A DNA stretch of 64,000 bases from Candidatus Aphodovivens excrementavium (GTDB taxonomy: Bacteria > Actinomycetota > Coriobacteriia > Coriobacteriales > Eggerthellaceae), in assembly GCA_018715935.1 (NCBI GenBank), contig DVKR01000010.1, forward strand, positions 1 to 64,000. Reading direction: 5' to 3'. A program made the translations under genes and the position numbers. The notes beneath the pieces were generated by a model. It ran no database searches and was not told where the DNA came from. It worked only from the letters and a program-made list of their open reading frames with translations. This document shows, piece by piece, positions 24,707 to 32,524 of this stretch; position 1 is the first letter of the stretch, and each line of letters opens with the position of its first letter.

Positions 24707-24967
24707 GTGTCTACCTGCTCGCCGCCAGCCCTGCTGATTGACACGAATGTGTGGCTGGACCGCTTTCTTCCCGGGCGGAAGAACCGGGAGGCTTCCCTTG
24801 CCCTGATAGAGAAGGCAATCGACCAAGGAGCGCCTCTGTTCTACACTGCCGGCATTGCCAAGGACGTGTTCTACCTCGTCACCAACGATCAGGCATTGCT
24901 GCGGCATGCCCCTATCGCAGCGCTCTCTTCGCAAGACGCGCTCCGTGCTCTTTATAGTGGCAAATAA
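24707..24967 (+). pseudogene. PIN-domain (VapC-like) gene with internal deletion
   Basis: The 86-residue product begins like a PIN-domain ribonuclease (LLIDTNVWLDRFLPGRKNREASLALIEKAI...KDVFYL) and ends like the same family (VTNDQALLRHAPIAALSSQDALRALY). The middle of the domain, about 60-70 residues including central acidic catalytic positions, is missing, with FYL joined directly to VTND. The frame is kept, so a short protein could be made, but it should lack nuclease activity. GTG 24707 is the only in-frame start with the full N-terminus. No cognate antitoxin adjoins it. Confidence 0.7.
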
Positions 24968-24995
24968 GTTATAAATATGTTAAGAATTACTTATT
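24963..24995. promoter_or_regulatory. Inverted repeat ahead of second toxin-antitoxin pair
   Basis: AATAAGT (24963-24969) and ACTTATT (24989-24995) are perfect inverted repeats enclosing AT-rich sequence with TATAAAT. It lies 27 bases before the antitoxin start and overlaps the end of the PIN remnant; it probably includes promoter and operator. Confidence 0.45.
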
Positions 24996-25022
24996 GTCTT
25001 TCTCATAGAAGGAGCGAATGCG

Positions 25023-25322
25023 ATGAGGACTTCGAGCGCTTCTGCGGTTCCGTATATTCGCCCTATAAGCGATTTGCGGACCGATCTGAACGATGTGTGC
25101 GATATGGCGCGTACATGCCGTGAGCCGATCTTCATGACGAAGAACGGCAAGGCGAGCTTGGTGGTGATGGATTGTGATGCGTACGAGGATCAACGTCAAC
25201 ACGACAGGTACGCTATGAAGCTGCGCGAGGCGGAGATCGAAGCGCGCTATCGTAAGGATTTTGTCTCGCAAGATCAGCTTGACGCTACCCTGCAGAAGGT
25301 ATTCGACGCATGGGGCGTTTGA
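25023..25322 (+). CDS. Phd/YefM-type antitoxin (second locus)
   Basis: This 99-residue protein is a close relative of the antitoxin at 1222: YIRPISDLRTDLNDVCDMARTCREPIFMTKNGKASLVVMDCDAYED, with a charged C-terminus LREAEIEARYRKDFVS. GAAGGAG precedes the ATG by 8 bases. Its stop overlaps the toxin start. As in the first locus, it would bind the toxin and repress the shared promoter. Confidence 0.88.
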   Translation: MRTSSASAVPYIRPISDLRTDLNDVCDMARTCREPIFMTKNGKASLVVMDCDAYEDQRQHDRYAMKLREAEIEARYRKDFVSQDQLDATLQKVFDAWGV

Positions 25323-25735
25323 TGGCCGGCGCTCTTGGCGGGACGGATGGCGAGGATCGCCATGTTGCGGACGTCGATTGCGAAAGTGCGGATGATGAAG
25401 GTGCCGAACGCGTGCCGCTCGAGCCGAATTGGCGCCCGCGTGCTGCCCATGACGTCGAGTCTGCCGTTGTCTACGTCGGCGAGGTTCTGGGAAAACCTAA
25501 AGCGGCGAAAAAGCTCTACGAAGACATCATCGTCCAAATCGAGCAGCTGCGCCTCTTTCCTGAGCTGGGGCGTCTGTTCTCCGACTCCATCTTGGAGGGG
25601 AGGGGCTACCGATCCTTTCTCGTGGGACGTCATCGCATCTTCTATTCGTTCGACGAAGAAGCACTGACCATCTGGCGTGTCGTTCATGTGCGACAGGATA
25701 TCGACGACTACGCTTTGGCTGACCTGCTCGAATGA
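25310..25735 (+). CDS. RelE/ParE-family toxin (second locus)
   Basis: This protein of up to 141 residues has RelE/ParE-type features at its C-terminal two thirds: AKKLYEDIIVQIEQLRLFPELGRLF, then YRSFLVGRHRIFYSFDEEALTIWRVVHVRQDIDDY. About 35 acidic, low-complexity N-terminal residues are additional compared with the first toxin. ATG 25310, after AGAAGGT, and ATG 25322, sharing a base with the antitoxin stop, are both possible starts. Confidence 0.82.
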   Translation: MGRLMAGALGGTDGEDRHVADVDCESADDEGAERVPLEPNWRPRAAHDVESAVVYVGEVLGKPKAAKKLYEDIIVQIEQLRLFPELGRLFSDSILEGRGYRSFLVGRHRIFYSFDEEALTIWRVVHVRQDIDDYALADLLE

Positions 25736-25844
25736 TTTCGGTCGCGGCGCAAGGGGCGTTATTGGAGCCTGCCGAAACGACGCTCATATGCTAGTCTGCG
25801 TCGCGTTAAATTGGGTGCATTGGGAATCGGGAAGGGATTGCCGC

Positions 25845-26228
25845 ATGGACTTTCAAGCGATAGACGGCTGGCTGCTGTCGTTTCCCGGCGCGGAGAAGGC
25901 GTTTCACGAAAAGTGGGGCTGGATGGTCTGGTGGGTGGGCGGAAAGCAGTTCGCTTGCGAGCTTGTGGCGAAGCCCGACGCCAAGCCGCCGTATGCGGGA
26001 CGTCATCTTCTGTCGCTCAAGGGCGACCCCGATCGCATCCTGGAGCTGCGTGCGGAATTCCCCGACGCGATCTTGCCGGGCTACTACTCAGACGGGCGCA
26101 CGTGGATCTCTGTTGATCTGGACGCCGACCTTTCGGAGGATCTCGTGCGCTACCTTTGCCGCCGAAGCTACGAGCTTGTGGCGGCCAAGCTCCCTAAGAG
26201 GATCCGCGCCGAGATGGGCTTGGGCTAG
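25845..26228 (+). CDS. MmcQ/YjbR family DNA-binding-like protein
   Basis: This 127-residue protein fits the MmcQ/YjbR (CyaY-like fold) family: MDFQAIDGWLLSFPGAEKAF, WGWMVWWVGGKQFACEL, LSLKGDPDRILELRAEFPDAILPGYYSDGRTWISVDLD, and a C-terminal helix SYELVAAKLPKRIR. The family is often annotated DNA-binding, but its function is not established. ATG 25845 is preceded by GGGAAGGGA. It is not obviously linked to its neighbours. Confidence 0.8.
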   Translation: MDFQAIDGWLLSFPGAEKAFHEKWGWMVWWVGGKQFACELVAKPDAKPPYAGRHLLSLKGDPDRILELRAEFPDAILPGYYSDGRTWISVDLDADLSEDLVRYLCRRSYELVAAKLPKRIRAEMGLG

Positions 26229-26336
26229 AGGGCACCTGGGCAGCGCGCTTGGTGCCCATCGCAAGCGCAGTTCGGCAATCTGCCAGGTAGGTGGCGCTGG
26301 AGGCTAAAACGCGTAAGCGGCGATTCAGCCGTCCTA

Positions 26337-26603
26337 TCAGACGAGGGCGTCCTCTCCCGACTCGATGAACTTCGAGATTCTCCTCCATTCTCGCCTCCTT
26401 TCGGCGATCGAGACTATGCCGAGCATGCGCAGCACCGCGAACACCTTGCCGATTTCGGCGGTGGGTTTACCTCGTTCGATTTGCGACACGAAGTTAATGC
26501 CTACGCCGGAAAGCTGAGCTAGTTCGTCCTGTGTGAGGCCCTGCCGTCTACGCTCGGCGCGGATCGTCTCGCCAAGCTCGTTGAGGGTCGCTATTTCTTT
26601 CAC
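26337..26603 (-). CDS. Orphan HipB-like XRE regulator
   Basis: This 88-residue protein has an XRE helix-turn-helix of the HipB type: LGETIRAERRRQGLTQDELAQLSGVGINFVSQIERGKPTAEIGKVFAVLRMLGI. HipB proteins neutralise HipA kinases and repress their own operon. The GTG start at 26603 follows AAGGATAATAGCGCC. No hipA lies downstream; the next sequence is a short gap and then the convergent MmcQ gene, so it is an orphan or a remnant. Confidence 0.75.
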   Translation of the reverse strand: MKEIATLNELGETIRAERRRQGLTQDELAQLSGVGINFVSQIERGKPTAEIGKVFAVLRMLGIVSIAERRREWRRISKFIESGEDALV

Positions 26604-26723
26604 GGCGCTATTATCCTTCCCTCGTTCGAGTGAATTTATGATGTAAATGCATAATATCACGCGTACGAGTGAAATGCGTGACAGAAAGAATTCTTTCATT
26701 AGAACTGGTGAAAATGAGCGGGT

Positions 26724-26754
26724 TTGCACAAGGGCGGATCCGCCGTGCTAGACT
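26724..26754 (+). promoter_or_regulatory. Promoter of the guanidine exporter with palindrome
   Basis: TTGCAC (26724-26729) and an extended -10, TGC-TAGACT (26749-26754), are 19 bases apart. A perfect 12-bp palindrome GGCGGATCCGCC (26733-26744) occupies the spacer. It lies 40 bases upstream of the riboswitch. Confidence 0.45.
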
Positions 26755-26795
26755 GTGCTCTGAGCTTACAAGCGGGCGGGTTCGCCCCAAGGGCT

Positions 26796-26837
26796 CCCTG
26801 ACGAGGGCTGCCGTACCAGGTTGGCAAAGACGGCGCG
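26796..26837 (+). ncRNA. Guanidine-III riboswitch
   Basis: The sequence CCTGACGAGG...GCCGTACC-AGG...CAAAGACGGCGC follows the guanidine-III (ykkC-III) consensus almost base for base. The two pseudoknot helices can be drawn: P1 pairs CCTG (26797-26800) with CAGG (26817-26820), and P2 pairs GCCGT (26810-26814) with ACGGC (26830-26834). The conserved GACGAGG and GACGGCGC segments are intact. Guanidine-III is known mainly from actinobacteria and turns on guanidine exporters, and the next gene is a Gdx-type exporter. The start codon is 166 bases downstream, further than usual. GACGGCG (26829-26835) can instead pair with CGCCGTC (26856-26862), which would break P2 and may be the switching helix. Confidence 0.87.
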
Positions 26838-27002
26838 GCGGGCGCGGCGCAATGCCGCCGTCCGTGGTAGCAACCGTTTGCGGGACGCTCTCGTCTCTCG
26901 CCCGCCTTGCGGCACATCGCCGGCTTCTGAATGCCGGCGGGTTGCCTGTGGCGCGGCGTCTCTTGCGCGACTGCGTTCCGCCAAAGCGAAGGAGGTTTCG
27001 CA

Positions 27003-27338
27003 ATGGCATGGGTCGTGCTCATTTTGTCTGGTCTGATGGAGGCCGTATGGGCAACTGCGCTCAGCAAATCCGAGGGCTTCGCCAACCTGGTGCCGTCAAT
27101 CGTGTTTTTACTGGCGATGTGCGCGAGTATGGCGGGGCTTGCATATGCCACGAAAACGCTTCCCATTGGCACGGCGTATGCGGTATGGACGGGCATCGGC
27201 GCGGCGTGCACGGTGGTCTACGCAATGGCAACAGGCGCAGAGTCGGCCTCTATCATAAAAATCGTGCTGATAGCGGTGCTTATCGGCTGCGTGGTGGGGC
27301 TCAAGCTCGTGTCGGACGCGGAAGCAACGGCGGCATAG
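27003..27338 (+). CDS. gdx: SMR-family guanidinium exporter, Gdx (SugE) type
   Basis: This 111-residue protein has four membrane helices and the Gdx/SugE signature around the essential glutamate: [20 protein letters not shown]. It continues [24 protein letters not shown] and ends in [15 protein letters not shown]. Gdx proteins work as antiparallel dimers that exchange guanidinium for protons across the cytoplasmic membrane. GAAGGAGG precedes ATG 27003. The guanidine-III riboswitch upstream supports the substrate assignment. hisI follows 46 bases downstream and may be read from the same transcript. Confidence 0.9.
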   Translation: MAWVVLILSGLMEAVWATALSKSEGFANLVPSIVFLLAMCASMAGLAYATKTLPIGTAYAVWTGIGAACTVVYAMATGAESASIIKIVLIAVLIGCVVGLKLVSDAEATAA

Positions 27339-27384
27339 CGACGTTCATCGGCAGTGCGGATCCCAAACAAGAAAGCGAGAGGCA

Positions 27385-27702
27385 ATGGAACTTCCCGAGC
27401 TGAAATACAACGAAGCGGGGCTTATCCCGTGCATCGTGCAGGATGCACGCACGCGCGAGGTGCTCATGATGGCGTGGATGAGCGAAGAGTCGCTTGCCCT
27501 CACGCTCGAGCGAGGCGAGACGGTGTTTTGGAGCCGTAGCCGCCAGGAGCTCTGGCACAAAGGAGCCACCAGCGGCAACGTGCAGCACGTGGAGGAGATC
27601 CGCTACGATTGCGACGCCGATACGCTGCTCGCGCTGGTGCATCCCGCCGGGCCCGCATGCCATACGGGTGCTGTGAGCTGCTTTTATCGAACGCTTAGCT
27701 AG
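27385..27702 (+). CDS. hisI: Phosphoribosyl-AMP cyclohydrolase
   Basis: This 105-residue enzyme opens the purine ring of phosphoribosyl-AMP in the third step of histidine synthesis. It has [63 protein letters not shown] and the metal-binding Asp/Cys residues therein. It is a HisI-only protein with no HisE domain. It is separated from the main his operon by 2.7 kb of accessory genes and now sits behind the Gdx gene. Confidence 0.95.
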   Translation: MELPELKYNEAGLIPCIVQDARTREVLMMAWMSEESLALTLERGETVFWSRSRQELWHKGATSGNVQHVEEIRYDCDADTLLALVHPAGPACHTGAVSCFYRTLS

Positions 27703-27814
27703 GGCATCGCGCTTTGAGGCGCTTCGAGGTGCCTCGCGGGTTCGCCTTGCCGCGGCGGCGAGCGCAAGAGGGCGCGTAAGAGCGCAACGGGGCGCGAAAG
27801 CAGAAAGCAAAAAG

Positions 27815-28162
27815 CTATTTTCCCAACAGATGCCGCACGGCGGCGACGGGGTGCTTGGTGATCATGCGCGGCCCGCTGTAGCGCATCGCGGCGCGGATCT
27901 TCTCTCGCATCTCGGGCGCGTAGCAGTGGTTTCCGCACTCTTCGCACGACGTTTTCACATGCATGCTGCGGCAGCGCTCGGTGCGCTTTACGGCGTAGGC
28001 GTCGAGCCGAGCGCACTCCTCGCACACGCTGTCCCCGCAAAAGGCTGCGTGGGTGCGCAGCGCGGCGCCGTGCGTGCCTGCGCAGTGCATGGCTATCATC
28101 TGGGAAATCGTCTTCTTCTCGCGCGCGCGGCGCTTTGCCGTTTTGGGATCGTCTTGCCTCAT
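27815..28162 (-). CDS. YgbA/nitrous-oxide-stimulated-promoter family protein
   Basis: This 115-residue basic, cysteine-rich protein matches the YgbA_NO family: REKKTISQMIAMHCAGTHG, FCGDSVCEECARLDAYAVKRTERC, KTSCEECGNHCYAPEMREKIRAAMRYSGPRMITKHPVAAVRHLL. The regularly spaced cysteines suggest metal binding. In enterobacteria the homologue is induced by nitric oxide; function is otherwise unclear. It converges on hisI. Confidence 0.82.
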   Translation of the reverse strand: MRQDDPKTAKRRAREKKTISQMIAMHCAGTHGAALRTHAAFCGDSVCEECARLDAYAVKRTERCRSMHVKTSCEECGNHCYAPEMREKIRAAMRYSGPRMITKHPVAAVRHLLGK

Positions 28163-28229
28163 GGCGCGTACCTTAGCATGCCGGCGCTGGCCAACGTGTG
28201 ATTATTCGCTACTTGGCGCACTTCATCGC

Positions 28230-28292
28230 TTGTCGGCGGGGCGAGCTGTGGTATTATCGTCGCAGTTCGTATCCGTTGCCTCTCGGCAACGG
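28230..28292 (+). promoter_or_regulatory. Promoter and leader hairpin of talC-rho
   Basis: TTGTCG (28230-28235) and TATTAT (28252-28257) with a 16-base spacer form a good promoter. Right after the expected start is a perfect 8-bp hairpin, CCGTTGCC-TCTC-GGCAACGG (28273-28292). A further 126 bases of leader, containing a direct repeat GCAGGAATA, precede talC. The leader does not match a riboswitch I know. Confidence 0.5.
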
Positions 28293-28418
28293 GGTCACCG
28301 AGGAAAAAGCAGGAATAATTAGCAGGAATATAATCTGCCTCACTATCTTCATGGAATTCGTGCGCGTAGGCACGCGCATGCCAATTTACCCACCCATACA
28401 TCTTGAAGGAGGACTCGG

Positions 28419-29105
28419 GTGAAATTCTTTTTGGACACCGCCGATCTCGACGAGATCAAAGAAGCTGCCAGCTGGGGCGCGTTGGCGGGCGTGACCACTA
28501 ACCCCTCGCTGTACGCCCGTATTGGCGGAAAGCTTGACGATTTCCACAATCACATCAAGCGCATTTGCGACATTGTTGGCCCTGAGTGTCCGGTATCTGC
28601 GGAAAGCGTGGCTATGACGCGCGACGAGATCGTGTGCGACGGGCGCGAGCTTGCCGCTATCGCCCCTAATGTAGTGGTGAAGATCCCCACCATGGTGGAA
28701 GGCCTCGCCGCTACGCGCGCGCTTGCCGACGAGGGCATCCGCGTGAACATGACGCTGTGCTTCAGCGTTCCGCAGGCGCTGCTTGCAGCTCGTGCCGGCG
28801 CGCGCTACATCAGCCCGTTTGTTGGCCGCTTCGACGACATTTCCGAAGACGGCCTGGACCAGGTTGCCAATATCGTTACGGCCATCGGCAACTACGACTT
28901 CACGCAAAACACGGTCAACGGCGAGCGCGTGGAGATTATCGCCGCATCCATCCGCAGCGCCAACCATGTGACGCAAGCGGCGTTGATGGGCGCAGATATC
29001 TCTACGGTTCCGTTCGGAACGTTGAAGAAATGCGTCCAGCATCCTCTCACCGACCGCGGCCTGGATGCGTTTATGAAGGACTGGGAGAAGGTTCAGGGCG
29101 CATGA
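28419..29105 (+). CDS. talC: Fructose-6-phosphate aldolase/transaldolase-like (TalC family)
   Basis: This 228-residue protein is of the short TalC/Fsa class. It has MKFFLDTADLDEIKEAASWGALAGVTTNPSLYAR, the Schiff-base lysine in VVVKIPTMVEGLAATRAL, VNMTLCFSVPQALLAARAGARYISPFVGR, and ASIRSANHVTQAALMGADISTVPFGTLKKCVQHPLTDRGLDAF. It probably acts in the non-oxidative pentose phosphate pathway, exchanging dihydroxyacetone units. The start is GTG 28419 after GAAGGAGG. Its stop overlaps the rho start (ATGA). Confidence 0.9.
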   Translation: MKFFLDTADLDEIKEAASWGALAGVTTNPSLYARIGGKLDDFHNHIKRICDIVGPECPVSAESVAMTRDEIVCDGRELAAIAPNVVVKIPTMVEGLAATRALADEGIRVNMTLCFSVPQALLAARAGARYISPFVGRFDDISEDGLDQVANIVTAIGNYDFTQNTVNGERVEIIAASIRSANHVTQAALMGADISTVPFGTLKKCVQHPLTDRGLDAFMKDWEKVQGA

Positions 29106-31135
29106 TCGAAGAAGAACTGACCGTCGCTTCGGCGGCCGCCGAGACTTCCGCCGAAGACGCCCCCGCGCCTCGCCGCCGCCGCACGACGCGCAAACAGGAC
29201 TCCGCCGAGGAGAACGCATCGTCGAGCCAGGGCGAATCTGCGCCCGCTCGTCGTCGGACGCGCTCGCGCAAAGTGGCGGCAGAGAGCAATTCCGTTGAAA
29301 AGGCGGCAGCTTCCGAAGAGGCGGCGGCTTCCGAAGAGTCGGCACCTAAGCGACGCAGCCGCAAGCCGGCCGCAAAATCAGCGGCAAAAACCGAGCCTGC
29401 CGCCGAAGGCAAAGAGGCGAGCAGCCCGTCCGAGAAGCAGGGCAAGGCCGCTGAAGGCGCTGCCCGCAAGGCCGCTGGAAGCTCTGCCCGCAAGGCCGCC
29501 GGAAGCGCTGCCCGCAAGGCCGCTGAGCAGGCAAGCGCGGAGACTGAGGGAACTTCCCGTAAAACCGCCGACCAAGCGAGTGCAGCCCCCGAAGTTTCCT
29601 CCGAGGCGGCTCCTACCCCGCGCCGTCGAACCCGCGTGCGCAAGGCCGCCGAGGACGAAGCGGCGTCCGATTCCGCAAAGCAGGCGCGCCCAGCGGCTTC
29701 GCAGGCTGCCGGCGGCAGCCAAGCGAACGGCCATGAGCGCGCCGCGCGCCACGACAACCAAAAGCAAAACCGCTCGCATCGCAGCGACAACCAGAACAAC
29801 CACCGTCATCAGCGTTCGCGCAGGAACAACTCCCAGCGCGAAGTCACGCCTAGCGTGTCGATGGAAGAGCTGGGAAAACTCAAAGTTGCCGAGCTGCGAG
29901 CAAAGGCCGCCGAGCTGGGTGTCGACGTCTCCGGGCTCAAGAAGGCAGAGCTTGTTGCGGCGGTCTACGACGCCAGCGTGAAGGCGGAGGGCTTCATCGA
30001 GGTAACCGGCGTACTTGACATCTTGGCAGACGGCTACGGCTTTTTGCGCACGCAGGGATATCTTCCCAGCGAAACCGACTGCTATGTCGGGCTGTCCACC
30101 ATTCGTCGCAACGGCCTGCGCAAAGGCGACATGGTGCGCGGGCAAACGCGTCCGGCGCGCGAGAACGAAAAGTACGCGGCTATCCAAAAGATCATCAGCG
30201 TTAACGGCATTCCCGTCGACGAGCTGGGTGCGCGCGTGAAGTTCGCCGATCTGACGCCGATCTATCCCGACGAGTGCCTGCGTATGGAGCACGGCAAAAA
30301 CACCATCACGGCGCGCGTGATCGACCTGGTGTCTCCTATCGGCAAGGGCCAGCGCGGCTTGATCGTTAGCCCGCCTAAGGCAGGCAAAACCACGATCCTG
30401 AAAGACGTCGCGTCGGCGATTACGGCAAACAACCCCGAAGTGCACCTCATGTGCCTTCTGGTTGACGAGCGACCCGAAGAAGTTACCGACATGCAGCGCT
30501 CAATCAAGGGCGAGGTAATTTCCTCCACGTTCGATATGCCCACCGAAAACCACATTGCGGTGGCAGAGCTGGTTATCGAACGAGCAAAACGCCTGGTGGA
30601 GTGCGGTCGCGATGTCGTCATCCTGCTTGACAGCATCACGCGTCTGGCGCGCGCCTACAACCTTGCGCAGCCGGCATCAGGCCGCATTCTCTCTGGCGGC
30701 GTGGATTCCACGGCGCTTTATCCGCCTAAGCGCTTCCTGGGCGCTGCTCGCAACATCGAGCACGGCGGCAGCCTTACCATTTTGGCGTCGGCGCTTATCG
30801 ATACGGGCTCGAAGATGGACGAAGTGATCTTCGAGGAATTCAAGGGCACGGGCAACATGGAGCTCAAGCTCGACCGAAACCTGGCGGATCGTCGCATCTT
30901 CCCGGCAATTGACCCGGTGGCTTCGGGCACGCGTAAAGAAGACCTTCTTCTCGACCCGCAGCAAGCGCCGCTCATCTGGGCAGTCCGCCGTATTTTGGCG
31001 AACCTGAACAACACCGAGCGCGCCATGGACATGCTTATCAAGTCTCTTAAACAGACCGATAACAATACCGAGTTTTTGTTGCGGACGGCAAAGAAGGCAC
31101 AGCATACTAAAATGGACTCGGTAATGGAGCTGTAG
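29102..31135 (+). CDS. rho: Transcription termination factor Rho with long N-terminal extension
   Basis: This 677-residue protein is about 250 residues longer than E. coli Rho. Residues 1-250 are Ala/Lys/Arg/Ser-rich, including three 8-residue repeats (AARKAAGS-like; DNA 29459-29530) and an Arg/His/Asn/Gln-rich end. The Rho_N domain (SMEELGKLKVAELRAKAAELGV) and a cold-shock-type RNA-binding domain follow. The RecA-type motor has PPKAGKTTI (about residue 425), VVILLDSITRLARAYN and the secondary channel GGVDSTALYPPKRFLGAARNIEHGGSL. High-GC actinobacterial Rho proteins often carry such extensions, which bind RNA. It is coupled to talC by a 4-base overlap. Confidence 0.96.
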   Translation: MIEEELTVASAAAETSAEDAPAPRRRRTTRKQDSAEENASSSQGESAPARRRTRSRKVAAESNSVEKAAASEEAAASEESAPKRRSRKPAAKSAAKTEPAAEGKEASSPSEKQGKAAEGAARKAAGSSARKAAGSAARKAAEQASAETEGTSRKTADQASAAPEVSSEAAPTPRRRTRVRKAAEDEAASDSAKQARPAASQAAGGSQANGHERAARHDNQKQNRSHRSDNQNNHRHQRSRRNNSQREVTPSVSMEELGKLKVAELRAKAAELGVDVSGLKKAELVAAVYDASVKAEGFIEVTGVLDILADGYGFLRTQGYLPSETDCYVGLSTIRRNGLRKGDMVRGQTRPARENEKYAAIQKIISVNGIPVDELGARVKFADLTPIYPDECLRMEHGKNTITARVIDLVSPIGKGQRGLIVSPPKAGKTTILKDVASAITANNPEVHLMCLLVDERPEEVTDMQRSIKGEVISSTFDMPTENHIAVAELVIERAKRLVECGRDVVILLDSITRLARAYNLAQPASGRILSGGVDSTALYPPKRFLGAARNIEHGGSLTILASALIDTGSKMDEVIFEEFKGTGNMELKLDRNLADRRIFPAIDPVASGTRKEDLLLDPQQAPLIWAVRRILANLNNTERAMDMLIKSLKQTDNNTEFLLRTAKKAQHTKMDSVMEL

Positions 31136-31231
31136 GCGGCGCAGGTGCAAGCGAGCTGCAGGCGGCATAGGCGGAAAGCGGCCAGTCGCACGAAGCGCAC
31201 GGCAAGGCCGAAGTAGGCAAAACGGGGCTTG

Positions 31232-31259
31232 ACCGGGGCACGGACTGAAGTGCCCCGGT
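31232..31259. terminator. Hairpin between rho and sppA
   Basis: ACCGGGGCA (31232-31240) and TGCCCCGGT (31251-31259) form a perfect 9-bp stem with a 10-base loop. It ends 17 bases before the sppA start, with little T-run (TTGCAT). It may terminate rho transcripts or structure the sppA leader. Confidence 0.5.
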
Positions 31260-31276
31260 TGCATCTGGGAGGTTTC

Positions 31277-32524
31277 ATGTCATCGAATAACAGCGAGTGG
31301 AACAGTTCAGGACAACCGCACACCAACGACGGCGCGCACGTGCCCCCACAAGGCTCGTCGGCTCAGGCCGACGGTTGGTCGGAAGGCCAGGCCGCGCAGG
31401 GCCAGCCAGCTCAAGCGGCGCCCCCGCAGGCCAACGCGGCGCCTCCGCAGGGTCAGCCGTACGCATTCCAGAGCCAACCGCATGCGGCATACGCACCCTA
31501 CACGCCCTATACGCCCTATACGCCGCAAGCAGCCTACGCCGCTCCCATGCCGCCGGCTCCGGCTCCCCAAAAGAAAAGCAGGGGTTGGATTGTCGCTCTG
31601 GTCGCGGTGGTTCTCCTGTTCCTGCTGGGCATGTTCAGCGTGACCTCGTGCACTTCGCTGCTCGCCTCTTCTATGGGTATGACGTCTTCGTCGTCAAGCT
31701 CGCTCGATGCGCTCACGCAGGATGCGGTAGGCGTTATCACCATAAGCGGCACCATCCAATACGACGGCACGTCTGCAAGCCCCGAGGGCTTGAAGTCGCT
31801 GCTTGACGAAGCGGAGGCGAACCCTCATATCAAAGCAGTGGTACTGCGAGTCGATTCCGGCGGCGGGGTGTCTACGGCAGGCGAGGAAATGACCGAGTAC
31901 CTTCGCGACTTCAGCAAGCCCGTGGTGGTGTCCAGCGCATCGTCCAACGCGAGCGCCGCGTACGAGATCTCGTCGCAGGCCGACTACATCTTTGCCAACA
32001 GCTCGTCGTTGGTGGGGTCGATTGGCACCGCCATCCAAATTACCGACACGTCTGAGCTCATGGACAAGCTGGGCATTAACATCCAAGACATTACCAGCTC
32101 AGACAGCAAAGACTCAACCTATGGCACGCGCCCTCTCACCGACGACGAGCGCGCGTACTACCAAAGCATGGTTGATCAGATCAACGAGCAGTTCATCCAA
32201 AACGTTGCCGAAGGGCGCGGCATGAGCGTCGAGGAAGTGCGTGCGTTGGCGAACGGCCTTTCCTACACGGGCACCGACGCGTTGGAGAACGGGTTGATCG
32301 ACGAGATTGGGACGAAGGAAGACGCCGAGGCCAAAGCAGCGGAGTTGGCGGGCATGACAACCTATACCGTCGTTCCCCTAGAGCTTGAGTCCAGCGACAT
32401 CTCCGCGATGCTGGATCTGCTTTCGGAAAGCAACGCGGCGGCCGATGGCGTCCAGTCGGACTCTACCGCATCGGACGCGCAGGCAATAAAGGAGTTTGAT
32501 GATAATGGAATCGCTGCACAATAA
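31277..32524 (+). CDS. sppA: Signal peptide peptidase SppA-like membrane protease
   Basis: This 415-residue protein has a cytoplasmic Gln/Pro/Ala/Tyr-rich N-terminus (YTPYTPYTP and similar), one membrane helix (WIVALVAVVLLFLLGMFSV) and an external S49 protease domain. Catalytic Ser226 is in NASAAYEI and Lys278 in SDSKDSTY; their 52-residue spacing equals that of Bacillus SppA. The usual AASGGYY around the serine is altered to NASAAYE. Family members degrade leftover signal peptides. GGGAGG precedes ATG 31277. Its end overlaps the metG start. Confidence 0.88.
   Translation: MSSNNSEWNSSGQPHTNDGAHVPPQGSSAQADGWSEGQAAQGQPAQAAPPQANAAPPQGQPYAFQSQPHAAYAPYTPYTPYTPQAAYAAPMPPAPAPQKKSRGWIVALVAVVLLFLLGMFSVTSCTSLLASSMGMTSSSSSSLDALTQDAVGVITISGTIQYDGTSASPEGLKSLLDEAEANPHIKAVVLRVDSGGGVSTAGEEMTEYLRDFSKPVVVSSASSNASAAYEISSQADYIFANSSSLVGSIGTAIQITDTSELMDKLGINIQDITSSDSKDSTYGTRPLTDDERAYYQSMVDQINEQFIQNVAEGRGMSVEEVRALANGLSYTGTDALENGLIDEIGTKEDAEAKAAELAGMTTYTVVPLELESSDISAMLDLLSESNAAADGVQSDSTASDAQAIKEFDDNGIAAQ

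Noticed and set aside
26669-27403. 244-codon open frame across the riboswitch and gdx
   Set aside because: It is out of frame with the Gdx exporter and its product is Arg/Gly-rich; the Gdx frame has the family signature.
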